A DNA stretch of 64,000 bases from Hyphomicrobiales bacterium (GCA_027487555.1 JAIYDI010000018.1:496001-560000), one strand, 5' to 3'. Counted from the stretch's first letter, positions 38,208 through 48,900 are shown. Notes: generated by a model from the letters alone, not told the origin. Made by a program: numbers and translations.

Positions 38208-40385
38208 ATGAGCATGGACCAAGGTAAGCCTGTGGTGGGTGGCGGCGCGAAGAAGCTGCTCTACACCGTTGAAACCATTCGGCAGATCGGTGTCGGCAAG
38301 GCGGCGAAAGCGCTGACCGCGAAGAATACCTGCAAGGCCTGCGCCTATGGAATGGGCGGGCAGAAAGGCGGCATGACCAACGAGCTGGGCGAGTTCCCGT
38401 CGGTCTGCAACAAATCCGTGCAGGCGCAATCGACCGATATCCAGCCCCCCATCCCCACCGAAGCTTTCGCGCACCCGCTCAGCGACCTGCAGCAATTGAC
38501 GGGGCGTGAACTCGAAAGGCTCGGACGTCTCGACACGCCACTGTTCCGCGCCAAGGGCAGCGACCGCTATGCCCCGGTGAGCTGGGATTTCGCCATGGCG
38601 CACGCCGCTGATCGGCTGCGTGCCACTCTGCCCAGCCGGGCGTTCTTCTATTCCTCGGGCCGCTCGTCGAACGAGGCGGGATTCATCTTCCAGTTGCTGG
38701 CGCGGGTGTGGGGCACCAACAACGTCAACAACTGCTCGTACTATTGCCACCAGGCGACGAGCGAGGGCCTTGCGACGACGATCGGCAAGGGCACTTCGAC
38801 CGTCGAGCTCGAAGACCTGACCGGCGCGGACATGATCTTCGTCATCGGCGCCAACCCCTCGTCCAACCATCCGCGCTTCATCCACATGCTGAAGCATTGT
38901 CGCGACCGCGGCGGCGACGTGGTGGTGATCAACCCGGCAAAGGAGCCGGGGCTGGTGAAGTTCGCGGTGCCCAAGAGCCCGGGCTCGCTGCTCTCGGGCG
39001 GCACCGAGATCGCGTCGGATTATCTGCAGCCGCGCATCGGCTCCGATCTCGCGCTGTTCAAGGGGCTGATGAAGGCCATCCTCGCGATGGGAGCGGAGGA
39101 CAAGGCCTTCATCGCCGCCCATTGCAGCGGCTTCGACGCGCTCCGGGCCGATCTCGACGCCACCGCGTGGGACGATATCACCGCGCGCACCGGGCTCTCG
39201 CAGTTCGAGATCGAGCGGGTGGCGACCCGTTATGCCGAGCGGCGGAACGTCGTGTTCGCCTGGGGCATGGGGATGACGCACCATGTGCACGGTACCGCCA
39301 ATGTCGAGGCCATCGCCAATCTCGCGCTGATCCGCGGCATGCTGGGGCGGCGCTTTGCCGGGCTCTTGCCCTTGCGCGGACATTCGAACGTGCAGGGCAT
39401 CGGCACCATCGGGGTGAAGCCGGTCGTTTCCGCCGAAGTGTTCGCGGCGATGGAGCAGGCCTTCGGCGTGACGCTGCCGCGCGAGAAGGGGCTCGATACG
39501 CTCGCCTGTCTGGAGAAGGCTGCGGGTGGCGGCATCGATTCTGCGGTCATCATGGGCGGCAACCTCTGGGGCGCGACGCCGAACACCGCGTTCGCCAGCC
39601 GGGCAATGGGTGCGATCGGCTTCAAGCTGTTTTTGACGACGACGCTCAATCGCGGCCATGTGCATGGGCTGGGGGAGGGCGAGAGCCTCATTCTCCCCGT
39701 CACGGCGCGTGACGAGGAATGGTCGCCCACCACGCAGGAATCGATGTTCAACTATGTGCGGCTCTCCGATGGCGGCATCCGCCGGCTCGGCAATGTGCGG
39801 CCGGAAAGCGTCATCCTCACCGATCTTGCCCGAAGCCTCTTGCCCGATTGCCCGATCGATTTCATCGCCTTCAAGCACCACCCCAATGTGCGGCAGGCGA
39901 TCGCGAAGATCGTGCCGGGGATGGAGGGGCTTGCCGACATCGATGTGGCCAAGCGCGAGTTCCATGTGAAGAACCGCGTGCTGCACAAGCCGGAATTCGG
40001 GACGGCGGACGGCCGGGGGCATTTCGTCGTGACGCCGCTGCCGGCCCTGGCCCAGGGGGTCATGCTGGCGACGGTGCGCTCGGAAGGGCAGTACAACACC
40101 ATCATCTACGAGGAGACCGACAGCTATCGCAGCAAAGCTGGGCGTGATGCGGTGTTCCTCAACCGCGAGGATATGGCGAGCTGGGGGCTTTCCGCCGGTT
40201 CGCGGGTTCGGATCAGTTCGGCTGCCGGCGAGATGCAGGCCGTAGCGACGCCGTTCGATCTGCCGCGCGGCTCGGCCATGGCCTATTACCCCGAAGCCAA
40301 TGTGCTGGTGACCACCGCCTTCGATCCGCGCTCGAAGACCCCGGCCTTCAAATCCGTACCGGTCAGGATCGAGGCCGTGGCGTGA
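38208..40385 (+). CDS. FdhF/YdeP-family molybdopterin oxidoreductase
   Basis: A 725-aa enzyme of the DMSO reductase superfamily. The N-terminus carries an Fe-S type cluster motif with fewer cysteines than classical formate dehydrogenase (CKACAYGMGGQKGGM, then SVCNKS), as in the YdeP branch. The molybdopterin parts include YSSGRSSNEAGFIFQLL, IFVIGANPSSNHPRFI, LRGHSNVQGIGTIG and a C-terminal dinucleotide-binding domain (GLSAGSRVRISSAAGEM, MAYYPEANVLV). There is no Tat signal, so it is cytosolic. Its substrate is unknown; E. coli YdeP is linked to acid resistance. The DUF2461 gene overlaps its stop by four bases. Confidence 0.88.
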   Translation: MSMDQGKPVVGGGAKKLLYTVETIRQIGVGKAAKALTAKNTCKACAYGMGGQKGGMTNELGEFPSVCNKSVQAQSTDIQPPIPTEAFAHPLSDLQQLTGRELERLGRLDTPLFRAKGSDRYAPVSWDFAMAHAADRLRATLPSRAFFYSSGRSSNEAGFIFQLLARVWGTNNVNNCSYYCHQATSEGLATTIGKGTSTVELEDLTGADMIFVIGANPSSNHPRFIHMLKHCRDRGGDVVVINPAKEPGLVKFAVPKSPGSLLSGGTEIASDYLQPRIGSDLALFKGLMKAILAMGAEDKAFIAAHCSGFDALRADLDATAWDDITARTGLSQFEIERVATRYAERRNVVFAWGMGMTHHVHGTANVEAIANLALIRGMLGRRFAGLLPLRGHSNVQGIGTIGVKPVVSAEVFAAMEQAFGVTLPREKGLDTLACLEKAAGGGIDSAVIMGGNLWGATPNTAFASRAMGAIGFKLFLTTTLNRGHVHGLGEGESLILPVTARDEEWSPTTQESMFNYVRLSDGGIRRLGNVRPESVILTDLARSLLPDCPIDFIAFKHHPNVRQAIAKIVPGMEGLADIDVAKREFHVKNRVLHKPEFGTADGRGHFVVTPLPALAQGVMLATVRSEGQYNTIIYEETDSYRSKAGRDAVFLNREDMASWGLSAGSRVRISSAAGEMQAVATPFDLPRGSAMAYYPEANVLVTTAFDPRSKTPAFKSVPVRIEAVA

Positions 40386-41056
40386 CGGGATTTCCGGCAG
40401 AGACCCGGGCGTTCCTCGCAGGGATTGCTGCCGATAACTCCAAGGCATGGTTCGACGCCAACCGGGCGCTTTACGAAGCTGGGTTCGTCGCGCCGGCCAA
40501 GGCGTTTGTCGCGGCGATCGGGCCGCGGCTCAAAGAGATTTCGCCCGATGTGCAGTTCGAGCCCAGGGTGAACGGCTCGATTTCGCGCATCAATCGCGAC
40601 ATCCGGTTCTCGAAGGACAAGCGGCCCTACAAGGATCATCTCGACCTGATTTTCTGGCATGGCGACAAGCGCAGCTTCGCGGCCCCGGGCTTCTGGTTCC
40701 GGATGACCGCAGGCGAGGTGATGCTCGGGGTCGGCTGTTACCGTTTCGAGGGCGAAATGCTCGACGGGTTCCGGCAGTCGATTGTGCATCCGCGCTCGGG
40801 GCGGGACTTGCTGCAGGTCGTGGACGAAATCAAAGCGAGTGGTGACTACGAAATAGGCGAGAAGACGCGGAAGCGTCCGCCGGCAGGGTTTTCCGCGTCC
40901 GGCGAGCTTGCAGAATATCTTCTATTTGAGGGTTTATTCGTCTCGACAGTACTGGCGCCCGAGGCTGCGCAAGTCTCGGACTTTGATGATCTATGCTTCG
41001 AACATTTCCGCCGGATGTGGCCACTGGGCGCATGGATTGCCCGCGAAATCGGATGA
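40382..41056 (+). CDS. DUF2461 family protein
   Basis: A 224-aa cytosolic protein of the DUF2461 family (function unknown), shown by FLAGIAADNSKAWFDANRALYE, NGSISRINRDIRFSKDKRPYKDHLDLIFW and the GFWFRMTAGEVMLGVGCYRFE stretch. The GTG start overlaps the molybdoenzyme stop by four bases (GTGA), so the two are translated together. Toward the 3' end the DNA becomes AT-richer (around 40900-41140), and a terminator lies about 55 bp after the stop. Confidence 0.85.
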   Translation: MTGFPAETRAFLAGIAADNSKAWFDANRALYEAGFVAPAKAFVAAIGPRLKEISPDVQFEPRVNGSISRINRDIRFSKDKRPYKDHLDLIFWHGDKRSFAAPGFWFRMTAGEVMLGVGCYRFEGEMLDGFRQSIVHPRSGRDLLQVVDEIKASGDYEIGEKTRKRPPAGFSASGELAEYLLFEGLFVSTVLAPEAAQVSDFDDLCFEHFRRMWPLGAWIAREIG

Positions 41057-41110
41057 TTTCGTTGAATATTTACTGACGATCTCTATCCAATTGATGTTGC
41101 GGTTGATTCG

Positions 41111-41136
41111 ATGGCCCGAGGGCCAGTTTATTTTTT
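41111..41136 (+). terminator. Rho-independent terminator after the DUF2461 gene
   Basis: TGGCC and GGCCA form a stem with loop CGAG (41112-41125), followed by GTTTATTTTTT. This is the clearest intrinsic terminator of the window. It separates the molybdoenzyme operon from the Cache/MCP-like gene. Confidence 0.85.
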
Positions 41137-41159
41137 GCTCGCTATAAGGGGTTGGGCCC

Positions 41160-42209
41160 GTGACTTTAGACGAATCCGACGCGCGTGGGGCGCCGAAGGC
41201 CGGCATCACCGATGTGATCGAGCAGATCAGCGCCGAGCTTGGGCGCTATGGCGCCGCGAACCACCAGGTGGTGACGCAGACCAAGTTGCTGGCGCTCAAC
41301 GCGGTGATCGAGGCGGCACGGGCCGGCGAATCGGGCCGCGGCTTCGCGGTGGTGGCGCAGGAGGTGCAGAAGCTCGCCGACCTGCAGGCGGAACGCTCGC
41401 GGATATTCCAGATCGATGTGCAGAAGCGCGTCGATGAAAGCCGTACGCTCGCCAATGCGCTCGAAAGCACGCGGCTCACTGATCTTGCAGAATCGCTGGT
41501 GCAACTGATCGTTCGCAATCTCTATGAGCGCACCGCCGATGTGCGCTGGTGGGCCACCGATGCGGCAGTATGGCAGGCGCTCGAGGCGCCGGACGCCGCG
41601 CGCTCTGCCATCGCCGGCGACCGGCTCGGCATCATCCACCGCTATTATAGCGTCTATTCCGATCTGGTGCTGGTCAACGCTGCGGGCAGGGCGGTGGCGA
41701 GTGCCAATGCCGCCTATCGATCGCGTGTTGCCGGGTCGCACTACCAACCCGCCGACTGGTTCCAGCGCGCGATGAAGACGCACTCAGGCGACGAATATGT
41801 GACCGACGAGGTGCGCCGTTCAAACGCGCAGTCGGGCCGGCAGGTGCTGATCTACGCGACGGCGGTGCGGGCCGGCGGGCAGACACATGGCAAGGCGCTC
41901 GGCGTGCTCGCCGTGTATTTCGATTGGGAGGCGCAGGGCGCCACCATTGTCGAAAACGAGATCGGGCTCAGCGATGCCGAGCGAGCCCGCACCAAGGTGC
42001 TGCTGCTCGATGGCAATGCGCGCGTGATTGCCAGCACCGACAAGAGCATGCTGTTCCAGCCGTTCGAGCTGCGCTCCGGAGCCCAACAGAAGGGCAGCTA
42101 CGTCACCGAGACCGGGGCATTGGTCGCCTATGCCCGCACCCATGGCTATCAGGAATATGATGGGCTGGGGTGGACGGGCGTCATCGTCCAGAAGTCGAGC
42201 CGCGGCTGA
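41160..42209 (+). CDS. Cytosolic protein with N-terminal MCP signalling tip and C-terminal Cache-like sensor
   Basis: A 349-aa protein (GTG start) without membrane segments or signal peptide. Residues about 15-85 match the membrane-distal tip of a chemoreceptor signalling domain ([33 protein letters not shown]). A helical linker follows. Residues about 130-345 look like a Cache/PAS-like sensor ([65 protein letters not shown]). In normal receptors the sensor precedes a much longer signalling coiled coil and faces the periplasm, so the order is reversed and the coil shortened. It could be a soluble CheA/CheW modulator. This role is inference. Confidence 0.75.
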   Translation: MTLDESDARGAPKAGITDVIEQISAELGRYGAANHQVVTQTKLLALNAVIEAARAGESGRGFAVVAQEVQKLADLQAERSRIFQIDVQKRVDESRTLANALESTRLTDLAESLVQLIVRNLYERTADVRWWATDAAVWQALEAPDAARSAIAGDRLGIIHRYYSVYSDLVLVNAAGRAVASANAAYRSRVAGSHYQPADWFQRAMKTHSGDEYVTDEVRRSNAQSGRQVLIYATAVRAGGQTHGKALGVLAVYFDWEAQGATIVENEIGLSDAERARTKVLLLDGNARVIASTDKSMLFQPFELRSGAQQKGSYVTETGALVAYARTHGYQEYDGLGWTGVIVQKSSRG

Positions 42210-42344
42210 GCGGCGTGGGGCGGCTAACTCGTTAAAATTGCACATAAACCTCGGCTGAATACGGCATTCAAAGCCAGTACAGGGCGGGAGGACTAGGGTC
42301 ACACCATGCAACGAGCCCCCGTGGCTCCACTGGAGGACCCCGAA

Positions 42345-42710
42345 ATGAAGACCATCACCGCTCTTGTCGCTGTTTCTCTCAGCCTCGCCAGCTTCGGCGC
42401 CGTCGCGCCTGCCAGCGCTGAACCCCTGACCTATGGCCCGGATACCTGCCGGCAGGGATTTGTCTGGCGCGAGGCGAGCTTCGATGACCGTGTCTGCGTG
42501 CGTCCCGGATCGCGGACGCTGGTGCGGCAGGAAAACCGCACCGCGAATGCCCGCATCGACCCGGCCGGCGCCTATGGCCCCTATACCTGTGTCAACGGGT
42601 TCGTCTGGCGCGAGGCCTTCGCGGGTGACGTGGTGTGCGTGACCCCCGCGCGCCGTGCCGCCGTTGCGCTCGAAAATGCCAATGCCCACCGCACCCGCGT
42701 ACTGAGCTAA
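42345..42710 (+). CDS. Secreted protein with two tandem GFVWREA repeats
   Basis: A 121-aa exported protein. A signal peptide (MKTITALVAVSLSLASFGAV, cleavage after ASA) is followed by two copies of a repeat of about 45 residues: YGPDTCRQGFVWREASFDD followed by RVCVRPGSR, and YGPYTCVNGFVWREAFAGD followed by VVCVTPARR. Each repeat has two Cys that probably form a disulfide. The repeat is seen in exported proteins of several bacteria and has no known function. The ATG at 42345 follows a GGAGG ribosome binding site; the earlier in-frame ATG at 42306 would spoil the signal peptide. Confidence 0.8.
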   Translation: MKTITALVAVSLSLASFGAVAPASAEPLTYGPDTCRQGFVWREASFDDRVCVRPGSRTLVRQENRTANARIDPAGAYGPYTCVNGFVWREAFAGDVVCVTPARRAAVALENANAHRTRVLS

Positions 42711-42714
42711 GAGC

Positions 42715-43614
42715 TTACGCGAGCGGATAGGCCACATAGGCCAGCCGCGCACTATCCGGCGACCAGGAGTTGACGTTGATCGTCCCCTGGCCGCCGTTGA
42801 ATGTCGCGATGTCGCGCAGGTGGCTGCCGTTGGGCCGCATGACGCACAGCATGACCTCGCGATCGGGCGGATGCCCCACCGTGCCCGGCGGATAGCTCAG
42901 GTAGACGAGCCACTCGCCATCGGGTGAGAAATGCGGGAACCAGTTGACGCGGTCGTCGAAGGTGATCTGTCCAACGTCCGACCCGTCGGGTCGCATGCGA
43001 AAGATCTGTGCCTGCCCTGGCGAACCGAGTTCGGAATTGAACCAGATCCACGCGCCGTCGGGCGTGTATTCGGCACCGTCGGATGGGACAAGCGCGTCCG
43101 TCAGCGCCACATCTGGTCCACCCGTCGCCGGAATCGTCCAGATATTCACCCGGCCCCAGTCATTGCCATCGTGCCGGTTGACGCCGGTATAGACGAGCGT
43201 CAGGCCATCGGGCGAGATGCCATGGAGGTAGTAGTGATGGCGCTGTGGATGCGTGTTCGAGATGCGGATCGCCGCGCCGCCCGCGAGCGGCACCCGATAG
43301 ATATGGCCGTCATCCGAGCTCACGAACACATGCACGCCGTCCGGATCGAGCACGTGGTCATTGTTGAGGTCGAAGAGTCCGGTATCGATCTTCTCGGGCA
43401 GGCTCCCCGGTTCCGGGGCGATGCGCCAGAGTTCGCCGCCGGCATTGAACACCAGCCAGCGCCCGTCGAGCGTCCAGTTCGGCGCTTCGATCACCTCGTC
43501 GGCGGTGAAGATGACAGTGCGGTTCTGACCGTCGCGATCGATGACCACGAGGTCCGCCCGCTGACCTTGCGACAGGCCGCGACCGCGACGGGCAAACATT
43601 GGCATAGCTGACAT
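42715..43614 (-). CDS. TolB-like beta-propeller protein
   Basis: A 299-aa protein built of PD40/TolB-type propeller blades. Repeated elements are NWTLDGRWLVFNAGGELWRI, GISPDGLTLVYTG, EYTPDGAWIWFNSE, HFSPDGEWLVYLSYP and SWSPDSARLAYVAYP. There is no signal peptide, so it is probably cytosolic, unlike periplasmic TolB. Similar proteins are annotated as transporters or biopolymer-like only by homology; the function is unknown. The first residues (MSAMPMFARRGRGL) are loose, and the real start may be slightly later. It lies 80 bp downstream of the AMP-ligase on the same strand. Confidence 0.8.
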   Translation of the reverse strand: MSAMPMFARRGRGLSQGQRADLVVIDRDGQNRTVIFTADEVIEAPNWTLDGRWLVFNAGGELWRIAPEPGSLPEKIDTGLFDLNNDHVLDPDGVHVFVSSDDGHIYRVPLAGGAAIRISNTHPQRHHYYLHGISPDGLTLVYTGVNRHDGNDWGRVNIWTIPATGGPDVALTDALVPSDGAEYTPDGAWIWFNSELGSPGQAQIFRMRPDGSDVGQITFDDRVNWFPHFSPDGEWLVYLSYPPGTVGHPPDREVMLCVMRPNGSHLRDIATFNGGQGTINVNSWSPDSARLAYVAYPLA

Positions 43615-43694
43615 GAAACATCCCTCCTGCTGCCGTATTAGCGATCACTCAGCAAGAAGGCCAGCAATCCGGTCCGAAGGTTGGTCGGCGCGCC

Positions 43695-45158
43695 TCAACC
43701 GGTGGCGGCCTGGGCCACAAGGGTGTCGCGGAGCTTGAAGCGCATGATCTTGCCGTTCTCGTTGCGCGGCACCGCGTCGACGACGAACACGCGGTTCGGG
43801 ACCTTTTCGTTGAGCACCAGACGAAGGGCCGCGAGCAGGGCGCTGGAGTCGATTGGCGCGGTGGAAACGATCCCCGCCCAGATCTCGTCGATGCCCGCTG
43901 CATTGGGCACGGGCACAACCGCGGCATCGACAATGCCGGGCTGGACCTTGAGGACATCTTCGATTTCTTCGGGCGCGACGATCATGCCGCCCCGGTTGAT
44001 GACGTCCCCGACTCGGCCGGTGACGATCAGCAGGCCATCCGGTTCGATACGAGCCATGTCGCCCGGGTAAAACCAGCCATCGGCATCGGCAGCGGACGAG
44101 ACCGTGCCGTGCGCATCGACATAGGCGGCGAGTTCGTCGGTCCGGACGCGTAGAATGCCGTCCGCGCCGCGCGGCAGCGGCGTGTTCGCTTCATCGACGA
44201 TCTGTGCTTCCGCCCAGGGCAGAATCCGCCCGGCTGCGCCCTCCGCTGTCAGCTCACGCGGCGAAATGATCGTGGCCACCTGTCCCAGCTCGGTGGACCC
44301 ATAGCCTGCCCGCACCACGCCGCAGAGGCGCGACTGGATGGCGGCGAGCACCTGCGGGGAGAGGCGCGAGCCCGCCGGACTGACGAACTTCAGCGAGGGT
44401 GGCGGTGGTTCGTCGCCCACGTGTTCGGTGAGGCTCGAGACTTGTCCGACACTGCCGAACAGATCGGAGATACCGAAGAGCCTGATCAGTTGCAGCGCTT
44501 CACCGGGGCGGCCCGAGACACAGAACATCCCGCCGGAGATATGCGCCATCAATGGCAGCATGGTGCCGAGGATGGTGGAGAAGCCCAGCATGTTGAGGAT
44601 GCGGCCGGAGCGATTGCGGCTTTGCGCCGTGCCCATGACACGCAGAACACGACGCTCCAGCACCGCGTTGGTAAGCGCCACACATTTGGGTCGGCCCGTC
44701 GTGCCCGAGGAATAGACATATCGGACGACGTCGTCAGGCGCCCCGAGGCCCGGCATGGCCAGAAGGCGCTCGAAATCGACGGGCTGCGCCGGATCGAAGG
44801 CGAACCAGCGCGCATCGATGCGGCGGGTCGGCAATCCGGCCGGATCGACATCGGTGCGATCAGTGAGGAACAGGTCGGGGCGGGGGCCGGCGCGCTCGGT
44901 GAGCAGCACATTGCCAATGGATGCCGACCGGAACCCCATCAGCGCAAGCGCATAGATAAGCGCAACATGATGGGCCGGGTTCTGCACGTCGATCAGGACG
45001 TAGGCGCCACCCGGCAATTTCAGGGTCGCCAGCAGATCGACGGCCGCTGCGACCGATCCGGCAAGCCCGGTATAGTCGACAACCCCGCCAGCCATGCCGA
45101 TGGCCGGCTCCGTGCCCATTGCGCGGGCCTGGTAGACAGCGAGCTTGGCGAGCTTCAC
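43695..45158 (-). CDS. AMP-binding enzyme (ANL superfamily acyl/aryl-CoA ligase-like)
   Basis: A 487-aa adenylate-forming enzyme. ANL motifs are visible: the P-loop VYSSGTTGRPKCVALT, GYGSTELGQVATI, the Asp of WFYPGDMARIEPDG, the hinge RVGDVINRGGMIVAPEEIEDVL and the catalytic Lys in PRNENGKIMRFKLRD. It activates a carboxylic acid with ATP, usually to form a CoA thioester. It is short for the family because the N-terminal region is reduced. No carrier protein or condensing enzyme is nearby, so the substrate is unknown. It starts nine bases after the OMP gene's stop, so the two are probably co-transcribed. Confidence 0.85.
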   Translation of the reverse strand: MKLAKLAVYQARAMGTEPAIGMAGGVVDYTGLAGSVAAAVDLLATLKLPGGAYVLIDVQNPAHHVALIYALALMGFRSASIGNVLLTERAGPRPDLFLTDRTDVDPAGLPTRRIDARWFAFDPAQPVDFERLLAMPGLGAPDDVVRYVYSSGTTGRPKCVALTNAVLERRVLRVMGTAQSRNRSGRILNMLGFSTILGTMLPLMAHISGGMFCVSGRPGEALQLIRLFGISDLFGSVGQVSSLTEHVGDEPPPPSLKFVSPAGSRLSPQVLAAIQSRLCGVVRAGYGSTELGQVATIISPRELTAEGAAGRILPWAEAQIVDEANTPLPRGADGILRVRTDELAAYVDAHGTVSSAADADGWFYPGDMARIEPDGLLIVTGRVGDVINRGGMIVAPEEIEDVLKVQPGIVDAAVVPVPNAAGIDEIWAGIVSTAPIDSSALLAALRLVLNEKVPNRVFVVDAVPRNENGKIMRFKLRDTLVAQAATG

Positions 45159-45167
45159 GGACCTGAC

Positions 45168-45812
45168 CTAGAAGTGGAAGTTGACGCCGCTGCGCAGCAC
45201 GAAGCCCGAGGGCTTGTAGTCGGCGTCATATGTGCCCTTGCCGGTGTCACCCGTGCCGGAAAGCTCCGCGAACCGGTACGCGAGCCCTTCCGTCTTGAGG
45301 GTCAGGTTGTCGGTCAGAGCATACTCGACGCCTGCGCCCATCACCGGGCCAGTGACAAAACCCGAGCCCATCGCAGCAGTCGGTGTATCCTTGCCGTCGT
45401 CGCGGAAGGTGGAGAAATTCGCCTCGCCGCCGCCGATGCCGGCCGTACCGTAGTAAAGAATGCGGCCGTCGGTGAGGCCGATGCGGCCGCGCAAGGTCAG
45501 CAGCGAATCAAGACCCTCGGTGTAATCGCCCTGATCGTTCAGGTTCGACGTCGCGGCATCGGCTTCGACGCCATAGACCACCACGCCAGATTGCTGGTTG
45601 TAACCGGCGCTGACACCCCACAGCGTGCCGCGACCATCGAGAGTAGCTGAATCGATGTCGCTGAAATCGACTGTGCTGTCGGTGTTTACCGTGCCGGCTT
45701 CGACGCCGATATAGGCGCCTGTCCAGTCAAAGTCGTCTATTGCCCAGGCGGAGACCGGAAGCAGAAAGCCCAGAATTGTGCAAAGCGCCGTGCCAAACCG
45801 CAGTTTCCGCAT
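45168..45812 (-). CDS. Outer-membrane beta-barrel protein (Omp25/31-like)
   Basis: A 214-aa exported protein. A signal peptide (MRKLRFGTALCTILGFLLPVSAWA) is followed by alternating beta strands: FDWTGAYIGVEAGTVN, GTLWGVSAGYNQQSG, LLTLRGRIGLTDGRILYYGTAG, VMGAGVEYALTDNLTLKTEGL. The final strand FVLRSGVNFHF ends in Phe, the usual signal for outer-membrane insertion. It fits the small porin-like barrels common in Rhizobiales. The ATG at 45812 is preferred to an upstream TTG. It is 140 bp from the RND gene's stop on the same strand. Confidence 0.88.
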   Translation of the reverse strand: MRKLRFGTALCTILGFLLPVSAWAIDDFDWTGAYIGVEAGTVNTDSTVDFSDIDSATLDGRGTLWGVSAGYNQQSGVVVYGVEADAATSNLNDQGDYTEGLDSLLTLRGRIGLTDGRILYYGTAGIGGGEANFSTFRDDGKDTPTAAMGSGFVTGPVMGAGVEYALTDNLTLKTEGLAYRFAELSGTGDTGKGTYDADYKPSGFVLRSGVNFHF

Positions 45813-45952
45813 GCTGGTCCCCAAGACGCGCCAAAATCAACCGGCGTCAATTCCTGCAAAGCTAACCCTGCCGGCGCGAACCGACAAGCACGTTGGACAC
45901 AAGAAGCGAACAAGGCGCAAGGCCGCACCAGCGGCGCCACCCGTCCTTCGCC

Positions 45953-48900
45953 TCATTCCGCCGGGGACGGGGCTGCGGCCTGTGCCTCGCCCAGTTCGCG
46001 GACAAGCCTGGCCTCTTCCTCGACGCGCGGCTTCGAGAAGCGGGCGAGCAGCAGGTACACCACCGGGGTCATGTAGAGTGTGGCCAATGCGGCAAGGCTC
46101 AGGCCGCCGACCATGATCCAGCCGAGCGCGGCCCGCGATTCCGCCCCGGCACCGCCCGCGACGATGAGCGGCAAACCGCCCAGGATGGTGGCGATCATCG
46201 TCATCATTACGGGGCGCAGGCGGGTGTTCGCCGCCTCTTCGACGGCGTGCAGCACGCTGAGCCCCCGGTCGCGCAGCTGGTTGGCGAATTCCACCACGAG
46301 GATGCCGTTCTTGGCCATGATGCCGACCACCAGCACGAAGCCGATCTGGCTGTAGACATTGACCGAGCCGCCGGTGAGCAGCACGGCATAGATGGCGCAG
46401 GCGAGCCCGAACGGTACCGTCGCCATGACGATGACGGCGCTCCACACGCTTTCGAATTGTGCGGCGAGCACCAGCAGGATCACCACCAGCGCGAAGCCGA
46501 AGGTGATCAATAGCCCATTGTTGTTCTCACCGATGGTGCGTGCCTCGGCAATGGGGGTGATCGAGGCGCCCGCCGGCAGCATCGGCCGCGCGATCTCGAT
46601 CGCCTGCTGGTAGGCGTCGCCGAGCGCGAAGCCGTCGGTCAGCGCGGCGGTGATGGTCACGGCACGGCGCTGGTTTTCGCGGCCGAGTGACGGCGCGATC
46701 GGTGCTTCGGCGAGGCTGACGATGGTCGACATCGGCACGTAGCGGCCGTCGGAGGATTTGATGAAGATCGACTGCAGGTCGCCCGGATCGTTGATCGGGT
46801 TTGCCGACGAGACGAGGCGTACCGCATAGGAGGCATCCTTGATGAACACGGTGCCGATATCGCTGCCATCGATCATCGCTTGCAGCGTCGTCCCCAGCCC
46901 GTTGATGTCGATGCCGAGCGAGGCTGCCTTTTCGCGGTCAACGGTGACGGTCAGCTGCGGTTGCGTCGTCTCGTAGCTGAGCGTGACGCGGCCCCACTTC
47001 GGATCACCGTCGAGCGTGGCCTTGATGGCGGTCGCCGCGGCGGCAAGCGTCGCATAATCGTCGCCCAGGAGTGCGAATTGCAGACCCGAGCCGCCGCCGC
47101 GGATGCCAAGGCTGTTGGCCTGGCTGATAGTGGCGCGCACGCCCGGCACCTGCTGCAACAGCCCGGTGATCTGCTGGGCGATCTGCTGCTGGGTGCGGGT
47201 GCGTTCCTCCCAGGGCGCGAGGGAGAGCGCGAGAAAGCCGGAATTTGTCGACGAGCCGAAGCCGGCGATTGAGAAGACGCTGCGCACCTCGCCCGACTTC
47301 CGCAAGGGCTCTATCAGGTCCTCGATCTTCTGCATCTGCGTGCGGGTGAAATCGAGGCTGACGGTCGACGGCGCCGAAACCCGAATGAACAGCCCGGCGC
47401 GATCTTCGGGCGGGGTCAGTTCCTGCCTCAGGGTTCCGAAGACGAACAGAGCCGAACCGGCGAAGAGCAGCGCCGCGACGATGATGACGAGCGGATTGTT
47501 CAGCGCCCAGCCGAGTGTGACCCGATAAAAGCCGGCCAGCAGGCCGCCGAAGCGCTGCAGCGGCCCGGGCTTTTTCTCGCTATGCGGCTTCAGCAGCCGC
47601 GAGGCGAGCATGGGCGCAAGCGTGAGTGCCACCACCGCCGAGAGCGCCACGGAGATCGCCAGGGTGAAGCCGAATTCGCGGAAGAGCAGCCCCGTCTGGC
47701 CGGGCAGGAACGAGAGCGGGATGAACACGGCGGCCAGCGTCAGCGTCGTCGCCACCACCGCGAAGAACACTTCCTCGGTGCCGAGCACGGCGGCGGCGCG
47801 GGGCCCGAGCCCCATGGCGCGGCGGCGCGTGATGTTTTCGAGCACGACGATGGCGTCATCGACGACAATGCCGGTCGCGATAACAAGCGCCAGCAATGTC
47901 AGGATGTTGAGGGAAAATCCGAAGATATAGATTCCGGCGATGGTGCCGATCAGTGCCACCGGCATGGTGATGGCCGGGATTATGGTCGCCCGCCAGTCGA
48001 GCAGGAACAGGAAGATGATGGCGATCACCGCCACCACGGCGATGACCAGCGAGCCCTCGACCTCGTGGATGGCGCCCGAGATGAAGACGGAATCGTCACT
48101 GGAGACCCGCAGCTGCACGCCCTCGGGCAGCGCCTGCCGCAAATCGGCGACGGCGGCCTTGATGCCCGTGGAGATGTCGACCGTGTTCGACTGCGCCTGC
48201 CGGATGATGCCGAGCCCGATGCCGGGCTTGCCGTCGCTGCGCAGGCCGGAACTGGCACTGCCGCCACCGAAGATGACGCGCGCGATATCGCCGAGCTTGG
48301 TCTTGCCCTTGATAGTGAGGTTTTCGAACGCTGCGGGCGTATTGACTTCGGCAACCGCACGAATGGCGATGTTCTGGTTGGGGCCGTTGAGCGAGCCCGC
48401 CGGGCTGTCGAAGCCCATGGTGGAGAGCGCGCTGCGGATATCGGCAAGCGTGAGGCCAAGGCTGGCGAGCTTGACCTGATCGACGTCGATCTCGAAGACC
48501 TTGTCGATATTGCCGTTGAGCTGCACGTCAGCGACGCCCTTGACCGCGGCGAGGCGCGGCTCGACCACATCCTCGGCGAGGCGGGTCAGGTCATCCAGGG
48601 GCATTGTGTCGGCGGTCATCGCCAGCTGGATAATGGCCTGGGCGTTGGAATCGGCCTTGACGATCACCGGGGGATCGGAGCCCTCGGGCAGGCGGTTGGT
48701 GATGCGGGCGAGCGCGTCGCGGATATCGGAGGTGGCGCTGTCGAGATTGCTGCCATCGGTGAAGGTGAGAGTGACGCGGCTTTGCCCGTATGACGAACTC
48801 GAGGAGATCGACGCCACGCCCTGCACGCGGGCGACGGCGCCCTCGATGGCGGCCGTCAGTTCGCGGTCAACGGTTTCGGCCGATGCGCCGCTGAAGCTGG

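Noticed and set aside
38178..40448. A 756-codon open frame antisense to the molybdoenzyme gene
   Set aside because: Same GC-bias shadow. It shows no recognisable domain, and the opposite strand has a clear molybdopterin oxidoreductase.
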